This document shows positions 8,824 through 16,751 of a stretch of DNA of 41,780 bases, piece by piece (position 1 is the stretch's first letter; each line of letters begins with the position of its first letter). Location of the stretch: the NCBI GenBank assembly GCA_944321885.1, contig CALUNB010000093.1:1-41780 (forward strand), read 5' to 3'. The notes beneath the pieces were generated by a model that ran no database searches, had not been told where the DNA came from, and saw only the letters and a program-made list of their open reading frames with translations. Both the position numbers and the translations under genes were made by a program. The DNA comes from an uncultured Bacteroidales bacterium. Lineage in GTDB: Bacteria; Bacteroidota; Bacteroidia; Bacteroidales; P3.

Positions 8824-8859
8824 GGGCTGTGCCAAAATTTTTTTGACACAGCCCCTTTT
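8824..8859. terminator. Bidirectional intrinsic terminator
   Basis: GGGCTGTG (8824-8831) pairs with CACAGCCC (8847-8854), extended inward by CAAAA/TTTTG after one mismatch. It is followed by TTTT on the plus strand and bounded by A residues that give T on the minus strand. It sits between the convergent cytidylate-kinase-like gene (ends 8782) and glycosyltransferase gene (ends 8897). Confidence 0.8.
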
Positions 8860-8896
8860 GATCCTTTGGACAAACAAGTCCAAATACCCGCTAACG

Positions 8897-9721
8897 CTAA
8901 TAATTCCTGTTCACCGGCTTGAACACCCGGAGCAAAATCAAAAAATGGAACCAAAGGGTGGAAAGCAGGCCGAAATGCTTCCGCATGATTTGGAACCTTT
9001 CGCGCCAAGAAAGCACTAACATTTGCCGGGATTTTCCTCCCTTCAGGTAACAAGCCACGGTCTGGTGCGTGTTTTCTATCCTTTCCGCCTTTTCGAGCGC
9101 CTGCAAGACCCAATTGAAGTCGGCAGAACACTTATAACGCAAATCGTAAGGAACCGCGAGGCTGCGCCTTATCAAAATGGATTGGTGGCAAACCAGCATG
9201 CCCCAACGGAAACTCTTGGGTGTCAAGACCTCAGGAGCCCGGAGACGGCGCATGCCCGCCGGGTTCCATTGGGCATCCACCAACTGGGTCTGCCCGTAAT
9301 AGACATCCGCCCAGCCGTCCTTCCCCTCTCCCTCCTCGTCTTCCGGTTTCAAAGATGTCTCCTCCTCATCCTCTTCCCAGTCCATGCCCTCGTGGAAAAC
9401 CTCCAACAGGAAGGCATCGGAATAAATGAAATCCCCCGCATTCAAAAACCAGACAAAAGTCCCCGTTGCCATGGCCAAACCCTTGTTCATGGCATCGTAT
9501 ATACCCTTGTCGGGTTCGGAAACGTAAGCGGAAACCAAGTCCCCGTTGGCCTTTATCACATCCAAGGTCCCGTCTTTCGAAGCCCCGTCCACCACGATAT
9601 ACTCGATATAAGGGTAATTCTCCCTCTGCGCCCGGACGCTGTCCATGGTCTTTTCCAACAAGCGGGCCGCATTGTACACCACGGTAATGATTGAAATAAG
9701 CGGTTTTTTCTTCTGTATCAC
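8897..9721 (-). CDS. Family 2 glycosyltransferase
   Basis: A 274-residue GT-A fold glycosyltransferase. The N-terminal strand ISIITVVYNAARLLEKTMDS, then YIVVDGASKDGT, then DKGIYDAMNKGLAMATG and FLNAGD are the standard GT2 nucleotide-sugar-binding sequence, resembling the WcaA-type subgroup. It should transfer a sugar from a nucleotide donor during cell-surface polysaccharide or glycan synthesis; acceptor and sugar are unknown. An acidic, low-complexity insert (DWEEDEEETSLKPEDEEGEG) sits at about 117-136. The start appears to be GTG at 9721, because a stop codon lies just upstream in frame and the conserved domain begins at residue 10. It follows the S46 peptidase gene but is separated from it by a terminator, and I see no clear promoter of its own. 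Confidence 0.88.
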   Translation of the reverse strand: MIQKKKPLISIITVVYNAARLLEKTMDSVRAQRENYPYIEYIVVDGASKDGTLDVIKANGDLVSAYVSEPDKGIYDAMNKGLAMATGTFVWFLNAGDFIYSDAFLLEVFHEGMDWEEDEEETSLKPEDEEGEGKDGWADVYYGQTQLVDAQWNPAGMRRLRAPEVLTPKSFRWGMLVCHQSILIRRSLAVPYDLRYKCSADFNWVLQALEKAERIENTHQTVACYLKGGKSRQMLVLSWRERFQIMRKHFGLLSTLWFHFLILLRVFKPVNRNY

Positions 9722-9753
9722 GCTTTTTATGAAAGTTTAAACATTTCTGAATC

Positions 9754-9798
9754 AAAAAAAACCGGACGGGAAGCGGACACGGGATCCGCCCCCCGTCC
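9754..9798 (-). terminator. Intrinsic terminator after the S46 peptidase gene
   Basis: Read on the minus strand, GGACGGG (9798-9792) begins a long stem, with an inner GCGGA/TCCGC, that closes at CCCGTCC (9770-9764) and is followed by GG and eight T residues (9761-9754). Confidence 0.8.
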
Positions 9799-9836
9799 TT
9801 GCTTCAGGGGCATCCAGGACAAATCCTTCCCATCCT

Positions 9837-12089
9837 TTACATGGCAGCGTTTTCCGACCACCAGAGAGGGTAAAGGATATCCATCTCGTCAATCAAACGG
9901 GTCGCCCCGGCGAACTTGTCGATGATAAACAAGCAATAACGGATATCCAGCATGATATTGCGGCACATATCGGCATCGTAACGGATATCGCTCATGGTCC
10001 CCTCCCAATTACGGTCGAAATTGATACCCATCAAATAACCATCCCCGTTCAAGACCGGACTGCCCGAATTGCCACCGGTGGTATGGTTGGTCCCGATGAA
10101 CGCCACCGGCATTTCACCTAAAGCATTGGCATAAGGGCCGTAATCCTTGCGGGCATACAAATCCTTCAATTTGGCTTCGACCACATAATCATAAATATCC
10201 GGGTTTTCCTTTTCCATGATGCCCGAAAGGGTGGTATAGGGGGCGTATTGCACGGCATCGGCAGGCTTGAACCCTTTCACTTGGCCGTAAGCCACCCGCA
10301 TCGTGAAGTTGGCATCGGGATAAAGGCGCTCGCTACCCACATTGCTGACGGGGATATCGTTCTTGACACCCACCCGCATCAAGGAAGCGAAATCCCCGCT
10401 TTCCTTGAGCTTGATCTGTCCCCGCATATAGATACGTTGCAAGCTGTCAATCCGTTCGTTGTACTTCTTGATGAACGGATAAACCTGGTTAAAGTACTGC
10501 CCGTAGACCACTTGGGCGTATTTGAACAAGGGATCGCGTTCCAAAGCCTTGTAAGACGATGCCTTGTATTTGTCCAAGAAGGCCTCCATACGTTCCTGCG
10601 AAGTGAAAACGGATTTGCCGTAGAACCAATCCAACTGTTTTTCAAGCGTGTTCCCGGGAAAGGAAATCACCTGGGTCCGAGTGCCATCGGCTTCCTCCAT
10701 GAAGGCCAGACGTTCAAAAATCCGGCGGTCCACAACCGGGTCGTAATCCTTGAAGAACCTGTCGGCCCGTTCGCGGCAAGAAGCCAAAGCTTCTTCCAGG
10801 GAAAGGCTCGTGTCCGAACCCGTGGAAACATTGCGCAAACGGGTAAAAGAATAAGCGAAAGAAACCGCCTCAGGAGCCAAGGTATGTTCTTGGAAAATAA
10901 TCTGCATTGCCAAATAGGGCTCCAAGTCCTGGTAAGCCTTTTCCAAAGCGGGCAGGACCCCGGTAAATTCGCGTCCGTTCACGCTCTGGCACCAATCCTG
11001 GAAAACAGTTTCATAGTCCTGTTTGCTTCCCACCACGTTGAGACGGCGGATTCCTTTCACTTCACCTTGCCATTTCTTCCATCCGTTGGCGATACCTGCC
11101 GCCTTGGAGGCGTATTGAATCCGGGTCTTGGGGTCGCGGTCCATGGCCGCCTTGATGATATCCAGACGCTCGGTACGGGCCGAAATCCGCATGGGGTCGA
11201 TCAAATCCTGTATCAAACGGACGGCATAGGAAGTGATGTACTCCTGAGTCGAACCGGGATAACCCACCACGAAGGTGAAATCGCCTTCCTCGTATCCCCG
11301 GAGGTCGATTTTCAAATGATGCTTGGGAACATAAGGGCGGTTGGAAGGACTGTAAGGAGCCGGCCGGTTATTCTCATCGGCATAAATCCGGAAAACCGAG
11401 AAATCACCCGTATGTCGGGGCCACATCCAATTATCGGTATCCCCCCCGAACTTGCCGATATTGGAAGGCGGCGTGCCTACCAAGCGTACATCCCGGAAGA
11501 CCTCGTAAATGAACATATAGTACTGGTTTCCATAATAAAAAGGTACAATCCTCACTTCATAACCTTCCTTTTCCAAGGGAGTCGACAAACGGTCGGCACG
11601 GGCTTGGATGCTATCCTTGCGTGTTTGCTCGCTCAAGGAAGGGGACACTTCGTCCAGACCCGCCAAGATTTGGCCGCTCACATCCCGCATCTCTTTCAGG
11701 AAACGGACTTCCAAACCGGGGCAGGGGAGTTCCTCTTCGAAATTCCCGGCCCAGAAGCCATAAGTCAAATAATCGTGCTCCACCGAAGAATGGTATTGGA
11801 TGGCGCTGTAACCGCAATGGTGGTTGGTCAGCACAAGGCCCTGGTCCGAAACCACTTCCCCGGTACAACCACCCCCGAAAATCACCACCGCGTCCTTCAG
11901 GGAAGAATGGTTGATACTGTAAATATCTTCAGCCTTCAATTGGAGACCCATCCGCTGCATTTCGGCTTCGTTCTGGTCCAAAAGCAAGGGAAGCCACATG
12001 CCTTCATCGGCATGGAGCATGCTGAAACCCGCAAACGCCCATGCAAAGGCCACGACGAGCTTCCTGTTAAAAATTTTCCGTATCATCAT
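9837..12089 (-). CDS. S46 family dipeptidyl-peptidase, DPP11-like
   Basis: A 750-residue serine exopeptidase of MEROPS family S46, full length for the family, with a signal peptide ending near residue 26 (MLHA/DEG). The catalytic triad fits histidine 91 in LTNHHCGY, aspartate 229 in WPRHTGDF and serine 675 in GGNSGSPV. These enzymes remove dipeptides from peptide N-termini in the periplasm and feed amino-acid fermentation. In characterised enzymes the residue 18 positions after the serine is glycine in DPP7 (hydrophobic preference) and arginine in DPP11 (Asp/Glu preference). Here it is arginine (GINFDR, position about 693), so I infer acidic preference. It lies 45 bp after porQ and probably shares its transcript. 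A start at the second of two adjacent ATGs is possible. Confidence 0.93.
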   Translation of the reverse strand: MMIRKIFNRKLVVAFAWAFAGFSMLHADEGMWLPLLLDQNEAEMQRMGLQLKAEDIYSINHSSLKDAVVIFGGGCTGEVVSDQGLVLTNHHCGYSAIQYHSSVEHDYLTYGFWAGNFEEELPCPGLEVRFLKEMRDVSGQILAGLDEVSPSLSEQTRKDSIQARADRLSTPLEKEGYEVRIVPFYYGNQYYMFIYEVFRDVRLVGTPPSNIGKFGGDTDNWMWPRHTGDFSVFRIYADENNRPAPYSPSNRPYVPKHHLKIDLRGYEEGDFTFVVGYPGSTQEYITSYAVRLIQDLIDPMRISARTERLDIIKAAMDRDPKTRIQYASKAAGIANGWKKWQGEVKGIRRLNVVGSKQDYETVFQDWCQSVNGREFTGVLPALEKAYQDLEPYLAMQIIFQEHTLAPEAVSFAYSFTRLRNVSTGSDTSLSLEEALASCRERADRFFKDYDPVVDRRIFERLAFMEEADGTRTQVISFPGNTLEKQLDWFYGKSVFTSQERMEAFLDKYKASSYKALERDPLFKYAQVVYGQYFNQVYPFIKKYNERIDSLQRIYMRGQIKLKESGDFASLMRVGVKNDIPVSNVGSERLYPDANFTMRVAYGQVKGFKPADAVQYAPYTTLSGIMEKENPDIYDYVVEAKLKDLYARKDYGPYANALGEMPVAFIGTNHTTGGNSGSPVLNGDGYLMGINFDRNWEGTMSDIRYDADMCRNIMLDIRYCLFIIDKFAGATRLIDEMDILYPLWWSENAAM

Positions 12090-12134
12090 AAATGTTTTTA
12101 CCTAAGGAAAAATCACACTACCTGCAAATTCCAA

Positions 12135-13247
12135 TTACCTGGCATCCAAACCATAATCCCCGTCGGCCTTCCGGAAAGCTTCGGTGGCCCTCGTTTTCTT
12201 GCGCTTGTTAAAAGCGTCCAAGTCGATGGTAAGGGTGACATAATTGGGTGAACCCAATTTATGGTAACGCGAACGGGAGTAGCTGAAGTTGAACTTGGAA
12301 ATGCGGAAACCGACTCCCCAGGAAAAGCCCACCATACCGGGCTTGGCCGGGGTCATCATATCGCGCGAACGCATGTAGTTGTAGGAAGCCCGGAGATAAA
12401 AGCCTCGATAAGGGATGATTTCCAAGCCCACTACGATATGCCGGGCCAGGTTATCGAAGAAATCGGCAGCCCCGCTGCGTTGCTCCACCTCGCCACTGAT
12501 CAAATCGGCTTCGGCATAGGGGTCCTCATAGTTCAAATCCCATTTCTGCAAGTTAGGCAATTCAACAAACAACCGCAAAGGGGTATGGGGAATCCGTTGG
12601 GAGAGGGCGACCGCCACCTCGAAAGGCATATGGGTATGACCGTCCCCGGAATAGGACTTGATAGCTCCACCCATGTTCCTCAACAACAAGGAAACGGCGA
12701 ACAGCCGCGAAGAATTGGAGTAGGTGGCCGACACGTCCACGCCCATCCCGAAAGCATGGTAATCCTCGATATGGGAGTATATCATCTTGAAATTGGCACC
12801 GATAGTGAAGTGGGAATCCAATTCCCGGCCCCAACCCAGTACCAAGGCGAAGTCGTTGGCCGTGGCGGTCCCGTATTCGACCCCGTACTCGTCGGTGACA
12901 TAAATCTTCCCGTAGTTGCCGAACTGGGCATGCAGGGCGAAACTTCCCACTTTTTCAAAGGTACGGCTATAAGAAGCAAAGCCGTAATTGGTCCCGTTGT
13001 AATAATTTACATAATTGAATGCCACATGGTTGTGGATTTCGGGCGTAATCAGGGAAGGATTGGAAAGGGCAAGGGTGATATCGGCATCCCGGGCCGAAAG
13101 GAACTCGGATCCCATGGCAGCGATACGGGCCGAATTACCCATATCGAGGAAGGTGAACGAAGAACGTCCGAACTGGGCATGGGCGGAAAAAGCTGTCGCC
13201 ATGCTGAAAACCAAAAAAAATACTATTCTTAGCGCTTTGTTCTTCAT
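12135..13247 (-). CDS. porQ: Type IX secretion system protein PorQ
   Basis: A 370-residue outer-membrane beta-barrel protein with a signal peptide (cut likely after AHA, before QFG). The beginning FTFLDMGNSARIAAMGSEFL followed by LALSNPSLITPE matches the PorQ family closely, and amphipathic strands with aromatic ends continue to the C-terminus. PorQ is needed for processing of proteins exported by the type IX secretion system, where it works with PorU, PorV and PorZ at the cell surface. None of those is in the window, but the gingipain-like DUF2436 protein at 1-1374 is the kind of cargo expected. The gene is first in a probable two-gene unit with the S46 peptidase, driven by the promoter at 13379-13409. 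Confidence 0.87.
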   Translation of the reverse strand: MKNKALRIVFFLVFSMATAFSAHAQFGRSSFTFLDMGNSARIAAMGSEFLSARDADITLALSNPSLITPEIHNHVAFNYVNYYNGTNYGFASYSRTFEKVGSFALHAQFGNYGKIYVTDEYGVEYGTATANDFALVLGWGRELDSHFTIGANFKMIYSHIEDYHAFGMGVDVSATYSNSSRLFAVSLLLRNMGGAIKSYSGDGHTHMPFEVAVALSQRIPHTPLRLFVELPNLQKWDLNYEDPYAEADLISGEVEQRSGAADFFDNLARHIVVGLEIIPYRGFYLRASYNYMRSRDMMTPAKPGMVGFSWGVGFRISKFNFSYSRSRYHKLGSPNYVTLTIDLDAFNKRKKTRATEAFRKADGDYGLDAR

Positions 13248-13289
13248 GCTTCAAAAAGACATCTGGACCCTATGCGGTCCTCCACCACA

Positions 13290-13386
13290 TCTTCGGGGAC
13301 AGCCAAAGATACGCAAAGTCGAAGGCAGATCCGAACCTGTTCGAGCTATGCCGGGACCAAGCTATCTTCGGCGACAGCCAAAGATA
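13290..13386 (+). repeat. Duplicated 22-bp promoter-containing segment upstream of porQ
   Basis: TCTTCGG(G/C)GACAGCCAAAGATA occurs at 13290-13311 and 13365-13386, 75 bp apart. Each copy carries TATCTTTG on the minus strand. The copy nearer deoC is also a near-palindrome (CTATCTTCGGC, four bases, GCCAAAGATAG), so it presents TATCTTCG on the plus strand as well. Confidence 0.8.
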
Positions 13387-13409
13387 GCGAAAGGTGGGCG
13401 CAATGCAAA
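13379..13409 (-). promoter_or_regulatory. Promoter of the porQ-S46 unit
   Basis: On the minus strand, TTTG (13409-13406), 19 bp, then TATCTTTG (13386-13379) is a perfect Bacteroidetes promoter. Transcription would begin near 13372, leaving a leader of about 125 nt. A second TATCTTTG lies closer to porQ at 13311-13304 without a -33 partner. Confidence 0.75.
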
Positions 13410-13548
13410 CCGATCTTGCTTGGGCTTGCATTGCCGAACCGCATCCTATCTCCGCCAAAAGGCAAATGTAATGATTTTCTTGCAAAAGAAAAGACTTCAA
13501 AACAAAATCTGCCGCCAATCCCAGGGTTGCAAAACTCAAGACACTTCC

Positions 13549-14358
13549 CTAATTCCCGTTTCTGGAAAATTGATACAAGGCATCGGCCAAACGGCTGGCT
13601 CCAATCCTGAACAAGCTTGGGCATACCCATTCCTCACCGAGCATGGCATATACCAACTTGAAATAGGGGATGGCCGTTTCAATTGAAGAAATACCGCCTG
13701 CCGGCTTGATACCCACCTTATGGGAAGCCCGGGCATATTCCCTGATAACCTCCAGCATTATATATACGGCTTCCAAAGTCGCGGAGACAGTTGTCTTTCC
13801 CGTTGAAGTCTTGATGAAGTCGGCCCCATTGTCGATAGCTATGCAGGAAGCCTTCCGTATATTTTCCGGACTTTGCAGGTTTCCCGTTTCCAAAATGACT
13901 TTCAAAGTATGATTTCCACAAAGTTGCTTGATGGCCCGCACTTCTTCCCCGACCCTCCGGTAATCGCCTTCCAAAAACGCACCTTGCGAAATGACCATGT
14001 CTATCTCGTCGGCGCCATTTTTCAAGGTTTGTTCCACTTCGAACAATTTCACCGCCAAGGGAAGCTGGGAAGCCGGGAAACCTCCTGCCACGCAAGCTGT
14101 TTTTATTCCTTTCCCCTCAAGGTTTTTCTTTACCTCTGCAGCATAATACGGATAAACGCATACGGCAGCCGTATGGTAATCGACAGCTTTCAGGCAAAGA
14201 TCATCGACCCTTTTCCGGGTGTCCGTACCATCAAGGGTTGTCAAATCGACCAAATGCAACATCTTGGTGCAAATTTCCTTGTCAGTGAAAGGAAAATTTC
14301 CAGAAAGCATTTCCTTGACACGAACTTGGATTTCTTCGTTTTCTTGCATGGTATTCAT
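13549..14358 (-). CDS. deoC: Deoxyribose-phosphate aldolase
   Basis: A 269-residue class I aldolase that splits 2-deoxyribose 5-phosphate into glyceraldehyde 3-phosphate and acetaldehyde, the last step of deoxynucleoside breakdown. The Schiff-base lysine is 183 in DFIKTSTGKT and the second active-site lysine is 218 in VGIKPAGGIS. The early DLTTLDGTDT and the strand with GADEIDMVI also fit. Length is typical for the longer (about 260-residue) DeoC subgroup. The start may be the ATG at 14358 or the one three codons later. It is the last gene of rpiB, the lutB-like gene and deoC, all minus strand, with 76 bp to the lutB-like gene. RpiB handles pentose phosphates, so the grouping makes sense for pentose salvage. 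Confidence 0.95.
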   Translation of the reverse strand: MNTMQENEEIQVRVKEMLSGNFPFTDKEICTKMLHLVDLTTLDGTDTRKRVDDLCLKAVDYHTAAVCVYPYYAAEVKKNLEGKGIKTACVAGGFPASQLPLAVKLFEVEQTLKNGADEIDMVISQGAFLEGDYRRVGEEVRAIKQLCGNHTLKVILETGNLQSPENIRKASCIAIDNGADFIKTSTGKTTVSATLEAVYIMLEVIREYARASHKVGIKPAGGISSIETAIPYFKLVYAMLGEEWVCPSLFRIGASRLADALYQFSRNGN

Positions 14359-14434
14359 TATTTTAAGTTTCCTTGGAATAAACGCGGTCTCGACAAAGTG
14401 AAGTTCATCCGGTCCTGTATCCGGTTTGTCCGAC

Positions 14435-15772
14435 CTAATGCATCCCGTTCTTTTCGTTCCAGAGCAAGCGGAAACTTTTTTTCCCGAAATCCGGAAATTC
14501 CTTTTGGTTCCCGAAAGCTCTCTTGAAACCCACCTTTAAAAAAAAACGGTGGTAAGCGGAATTCAAAACCTTTTGCTTCAACATCATTTTCCTCAATATC
14601 TTCATCTGTTGACGGCTGATAGACATGAAAGCTTCGGTTTCGGACGATTTTTTCCGATTGTACAATATGATTTCTTCAAAATCAATCATCGCAGGGCATA
14701 CCTGGCTGCATTTCCCGCATAACGTACAAGCAAAAGCCATGAAACCGCTTTTCTCGAAACCATCCGTAATCGGCTTCAAGACACAGTCCACCGGACTGAA
14801 CAATTTTTCCTTGGAAGAATTGACATGCTTCGCCACCGGGCAAAGGACAGTACAGGCATCACAGTGGACACAATTGAACACACTGCGCTGGTATTCTTCC
14901 TTCAGGATTTTAGATCTCCCATTATCGACCAATATGATATACAATTCCGAAGGACCATCGGATTCTTCCAGAGTTTTCGGGCCGAAAATCAAAGTCTGGT
15001 TCCAAGTTTGCAGGGAAGCATGCCTGTGGGCCGAAACCAAAGAGGTAAAGTAGTCGAGTTCATTGATGGAGGGAACCATCTGGTCTATCCCGACCAAAAT
15101 GACATGCTTTTGGCAGAAAGAGGAAAAAAGGGCATGGGTCCCGTCATCTTCCATCATGACCACGGCTCCCGGGTCGGCCACCAGGAAATCCGCCCCGCTT
15201 ATATAAACGGCATCCTTGAAGGCAGCATCCAACAAATGCCTTTTATACAAAGATATTCCCTTTTCTCCTGGATTTTCTTCCTCCATGTGGAGCTTCTTGG
15301 CTATCTGTTTCAGGAGTTCCGAGGAAGAAAAAGGAAGCAGGGGATAAGGAAAATCGCTCAAATGGGTATTCGAAAATTTTATCCCACCATCCTTGAATAA
15401 GTTAAACAAATCTACTTCTTCAACAAGACGGTCTTTCGAGACGAAAAGGTTTTGCGAGCCCGATGCCGGAGCAATCAAGCGCATCAATTCCTTGAAAGCC
15501 TCCATCGCGTTTTCCGCGTAGAGGACCTTGGCTCCCGCCTTGGTCATCGCAGACTCGAAAGCCATAAGGTAGTCAGCCAAATCGGACATCACCTTATGCT
15601 TGTAAAACACGAGACGCTTTCTGGCAAGTTCATAACGCGAAAAACAAGAAGGCGCATCCCGGACGCTTTTTTCGTAACATTCGCTGACAGCCTCCAGCAA
15701 GGGGAATCCTGTCTTGTCTGAACGCCTTTCGGCCACCTTTCTCAAAAACACTTGTCGGCCTGTCTCGGACAT
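14435..15772 (-). CDS. LutB-like iron-sulfur protein with LUD domain
   Basis: A 445-residue protein with an N-terminal LUD domain (about 60-300) and C-terminal ferredoxin-type cysteine clusters CVHCDACTVLCP at about 305-316 and CTLCGKCSQVCP at about 350-361. This is the layout of LutB (YkgF), the subunit of the L-lactate oxidation complex LutABC that carries electrons. LutA and LutC are not next to it, so a lactate role is uncertain. It may serve another electron-transfer step. An open frame reaches a GTG at 15784 that touches the rpiB stop (TAGTG), but the ATG at 15772 is preferred. It lies tightly between rpiB and deoC and is likely co-transcribed. Confidence 0.85.
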   Translation of the reverse strand: MSETGRQVFLRKVAERRSDKTGFPLLEAVSECYEKSVRDAPSCFSRYELARKRLVFYKHKVMSDLADYLMAFESAMTKAGAKVLYAENAMEAFKELMRLIAPASGSQNLFVSKDRLVEEVDLFNLFKDGGIKFSNTHLSDFPYPLLPFSSSELLKQIAKKLHMEEENPGEKGISLYKRHLLDAAFKDAVYISGADFLVADPGAVVMMEDDGTHALFSSFCQKHVILVGIDQMVPSINELDYFTSLVSAHRHASLQTWNQTLIFGPKTLEESDGPSELYIILVDNGRSKILKEEYQRSVFNCVHCDACTVLCPVAKHVNSSKEKLFSPVDCVLKPITDGFEKSGFMAFACTLCGKCSQVCPAMIDFEEIILYNRKKSSETEAFMSISRQQMKILRKMMLKQKVLNSAYHRFFLKVGFKRAFGNQKEFPDFGKKSFRLLWNEKNGMH

Positions 15773-15783
15773 CTTTCCTGGCA

Positions 15784-16227
15784 CTAAAGGTTTATCTTGT
15801 CTATCCTTCTTTGATGTCTTCCGCCTTCAAAACCGGTTTCAAGAAAAACAAAAACCGTTTCCAAGGCCTTTTCCGGGCTGATGTACCGACCCGGGAGGGC
15901 CAGGATGTTGGCATCGTTGTGTTGCCGGGCCAGTTTCGCGATTTCCGGTTCCCAACACAGCGCACAACGGACATCCTTATGCTTGTTGGCCGTCATCGAA
16001 ATACCATTTCCCGTCCCGCAAATCAGGATACCTGCCTTTATCTTGCCTTCGGAAACATCAGCTGCCAAGGGGTGGGCGTAATCGGGATAGTCCACGCTTT
16101 CCCCGCTATGGGTCCCATAATCCTTGACTTCATATCCGCGGGAAACGAGTTCCTTTTTTATATACTCCTTGAGTTCGAATCCGGCATGGTCGCATGCCAT
16201 GCCAAGCGGAAAGTTTTTGTCAAACAT
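15784..16227 (-). CDS. rpiB: Ribose-5-phosphate isomerase B
   Basis: A 147-residue RpiB/LacAB-family isomerase that interconverts ribose 5-phosphate and ribulose 5-phosphate in the cytoplasm. ACDHAGFELK at 11-20, the HPLAADV segment, the active-site cysteine in ILICGTGNGIS at about 68-78 and ALCWEPEIAKLARQHNDANI are the family's signature. It is the first gene of the minus-strand set with the lutB-like gene and deoC, and it borders the proposed origin region. Confidence 0.95.
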   Translation of the reverse strand: MFDKNFPLGMACDHAGFELKEYIKKELVSRGYEVKDYGTHSGESVDYPDYAHPLAADVSEGKIKAGILICGTGNGISMTANKHKDVRCALCWEPEIAKLARQHNDANILALPGRYISPEKALETVFVFLETGFEGGRHQRRIDKINL

Positions 16228-16253
16228 GGTTTCACATTTTGAAAGATCGGGAG

Positions 16254-16261
16254 CAAATTTA
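16254..16261 (-). promoter_or_regulatory. -7 element for rpiB
   Basis: Minus-strand TAAATTTG matches TAnnTTTG and lies 27 bp upstream of the rpiB ATG. It has no TTTG at the usual -33 distance. It mirrors the TAAATTTG of the DUF4175 gene at the other end of the gap. Confidence 0.45.
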
Positions 16262-16694
16262 TGAAAGTGTTTCCAATGATTTCTTCCTTCCCGGGAAAAA
16301 TTGTGAAAAACTTGTTAAGAACCTTGTGAAAAACGGTCAATAAAGGGTTGACAGGATTTCCATCAAAAGATGTCCCAGGATTTTTTAACATCCTGCGGAC
16401 GCCTTTTGATGAATTTTAACTTAACAAATGTTAAAGCGCGAAACATTTTTGAAATCCTGCTGAAACATGTTTTCAACATTTGTTTAAAAACAAAGTAACA
16501 TATTGGAAATTCGCAGGGTTTTATTGTTGACAGGATGTAAAGGAACTTGGGAAAGCCTTGTTGACAAAGGATGGAGGAAACGCTGCCGGGAAGACTTATC
16601 GACAATGCCAACACCCTTATTACGGTTATTTCTCTTTTTCTTTTTAAATTTTAAATTAAGAAATAACAAAAGGGCTGTCGGAGTTGTTGGGAAT
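16262..16694. other. Candidate chromosomal replication origin (oriC)
   Basis: This non-coding stretch lies between divergent genes. It holds two TGTGAAAAA 9-mers (16302-16310, 16325-16333), which are TTTTTCACA on the other strand and fit the relaxed DnaA box TTWTNCACA. Near matches are TTTTCAACA at 16470-16478 and TTATCGACA at 16597-16605. GTTGACAGGAT occurs at 16347-16357 and 16526-16536, and a related TTGTTGACA at 16558-16566. A tract almost free of G and C at about 16624-16670 could be the unwinding element. Transcription diverges from it, sampled G/C bias changes sign across it, and two parS-like sites and mnmG lie 4-5 kb to the right. No perfect TTATCCACA is present and dnaA is not adjacent, so this remains a candidate. 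Confidence 0.6.
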
Positions 16695-16726
16695 TTTGCG
16701 GAATTTTACCTGGATTCCTAAATTTG
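16695..16726 (+). promoter_or_regulatory. Promoter of the DUF4175 gene
   Basis: TTTG (16695-16698), 20 bp, then TAAATTTG (16719-16726) is a perfect Bacteroidetes promoter. Transcription would start near 16733, about 20 nt before the ATG at 16752. Confidence 0.75.
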
Positions 16727-16751
16727 CAATTTTCCATAGGATTTGGAAGCT

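Noticed and set aside
10248..12251. A 667-codon open frame on the plus strand
   Set aside because: It lies opposite the S46 peptidase gene, whose triad and family motifs are clear on the minus strand; the plus-strand product has no recognisable domain.
16228..16742. A small-protein gene in the gap (frames at 16158-16391, 16363-16614, 16484-16669 minus and 16503-16721 plus)
   Set aside because: These frames overlap each other on low-complexity AT-rich sequence and show no protein-like composition or family motif.
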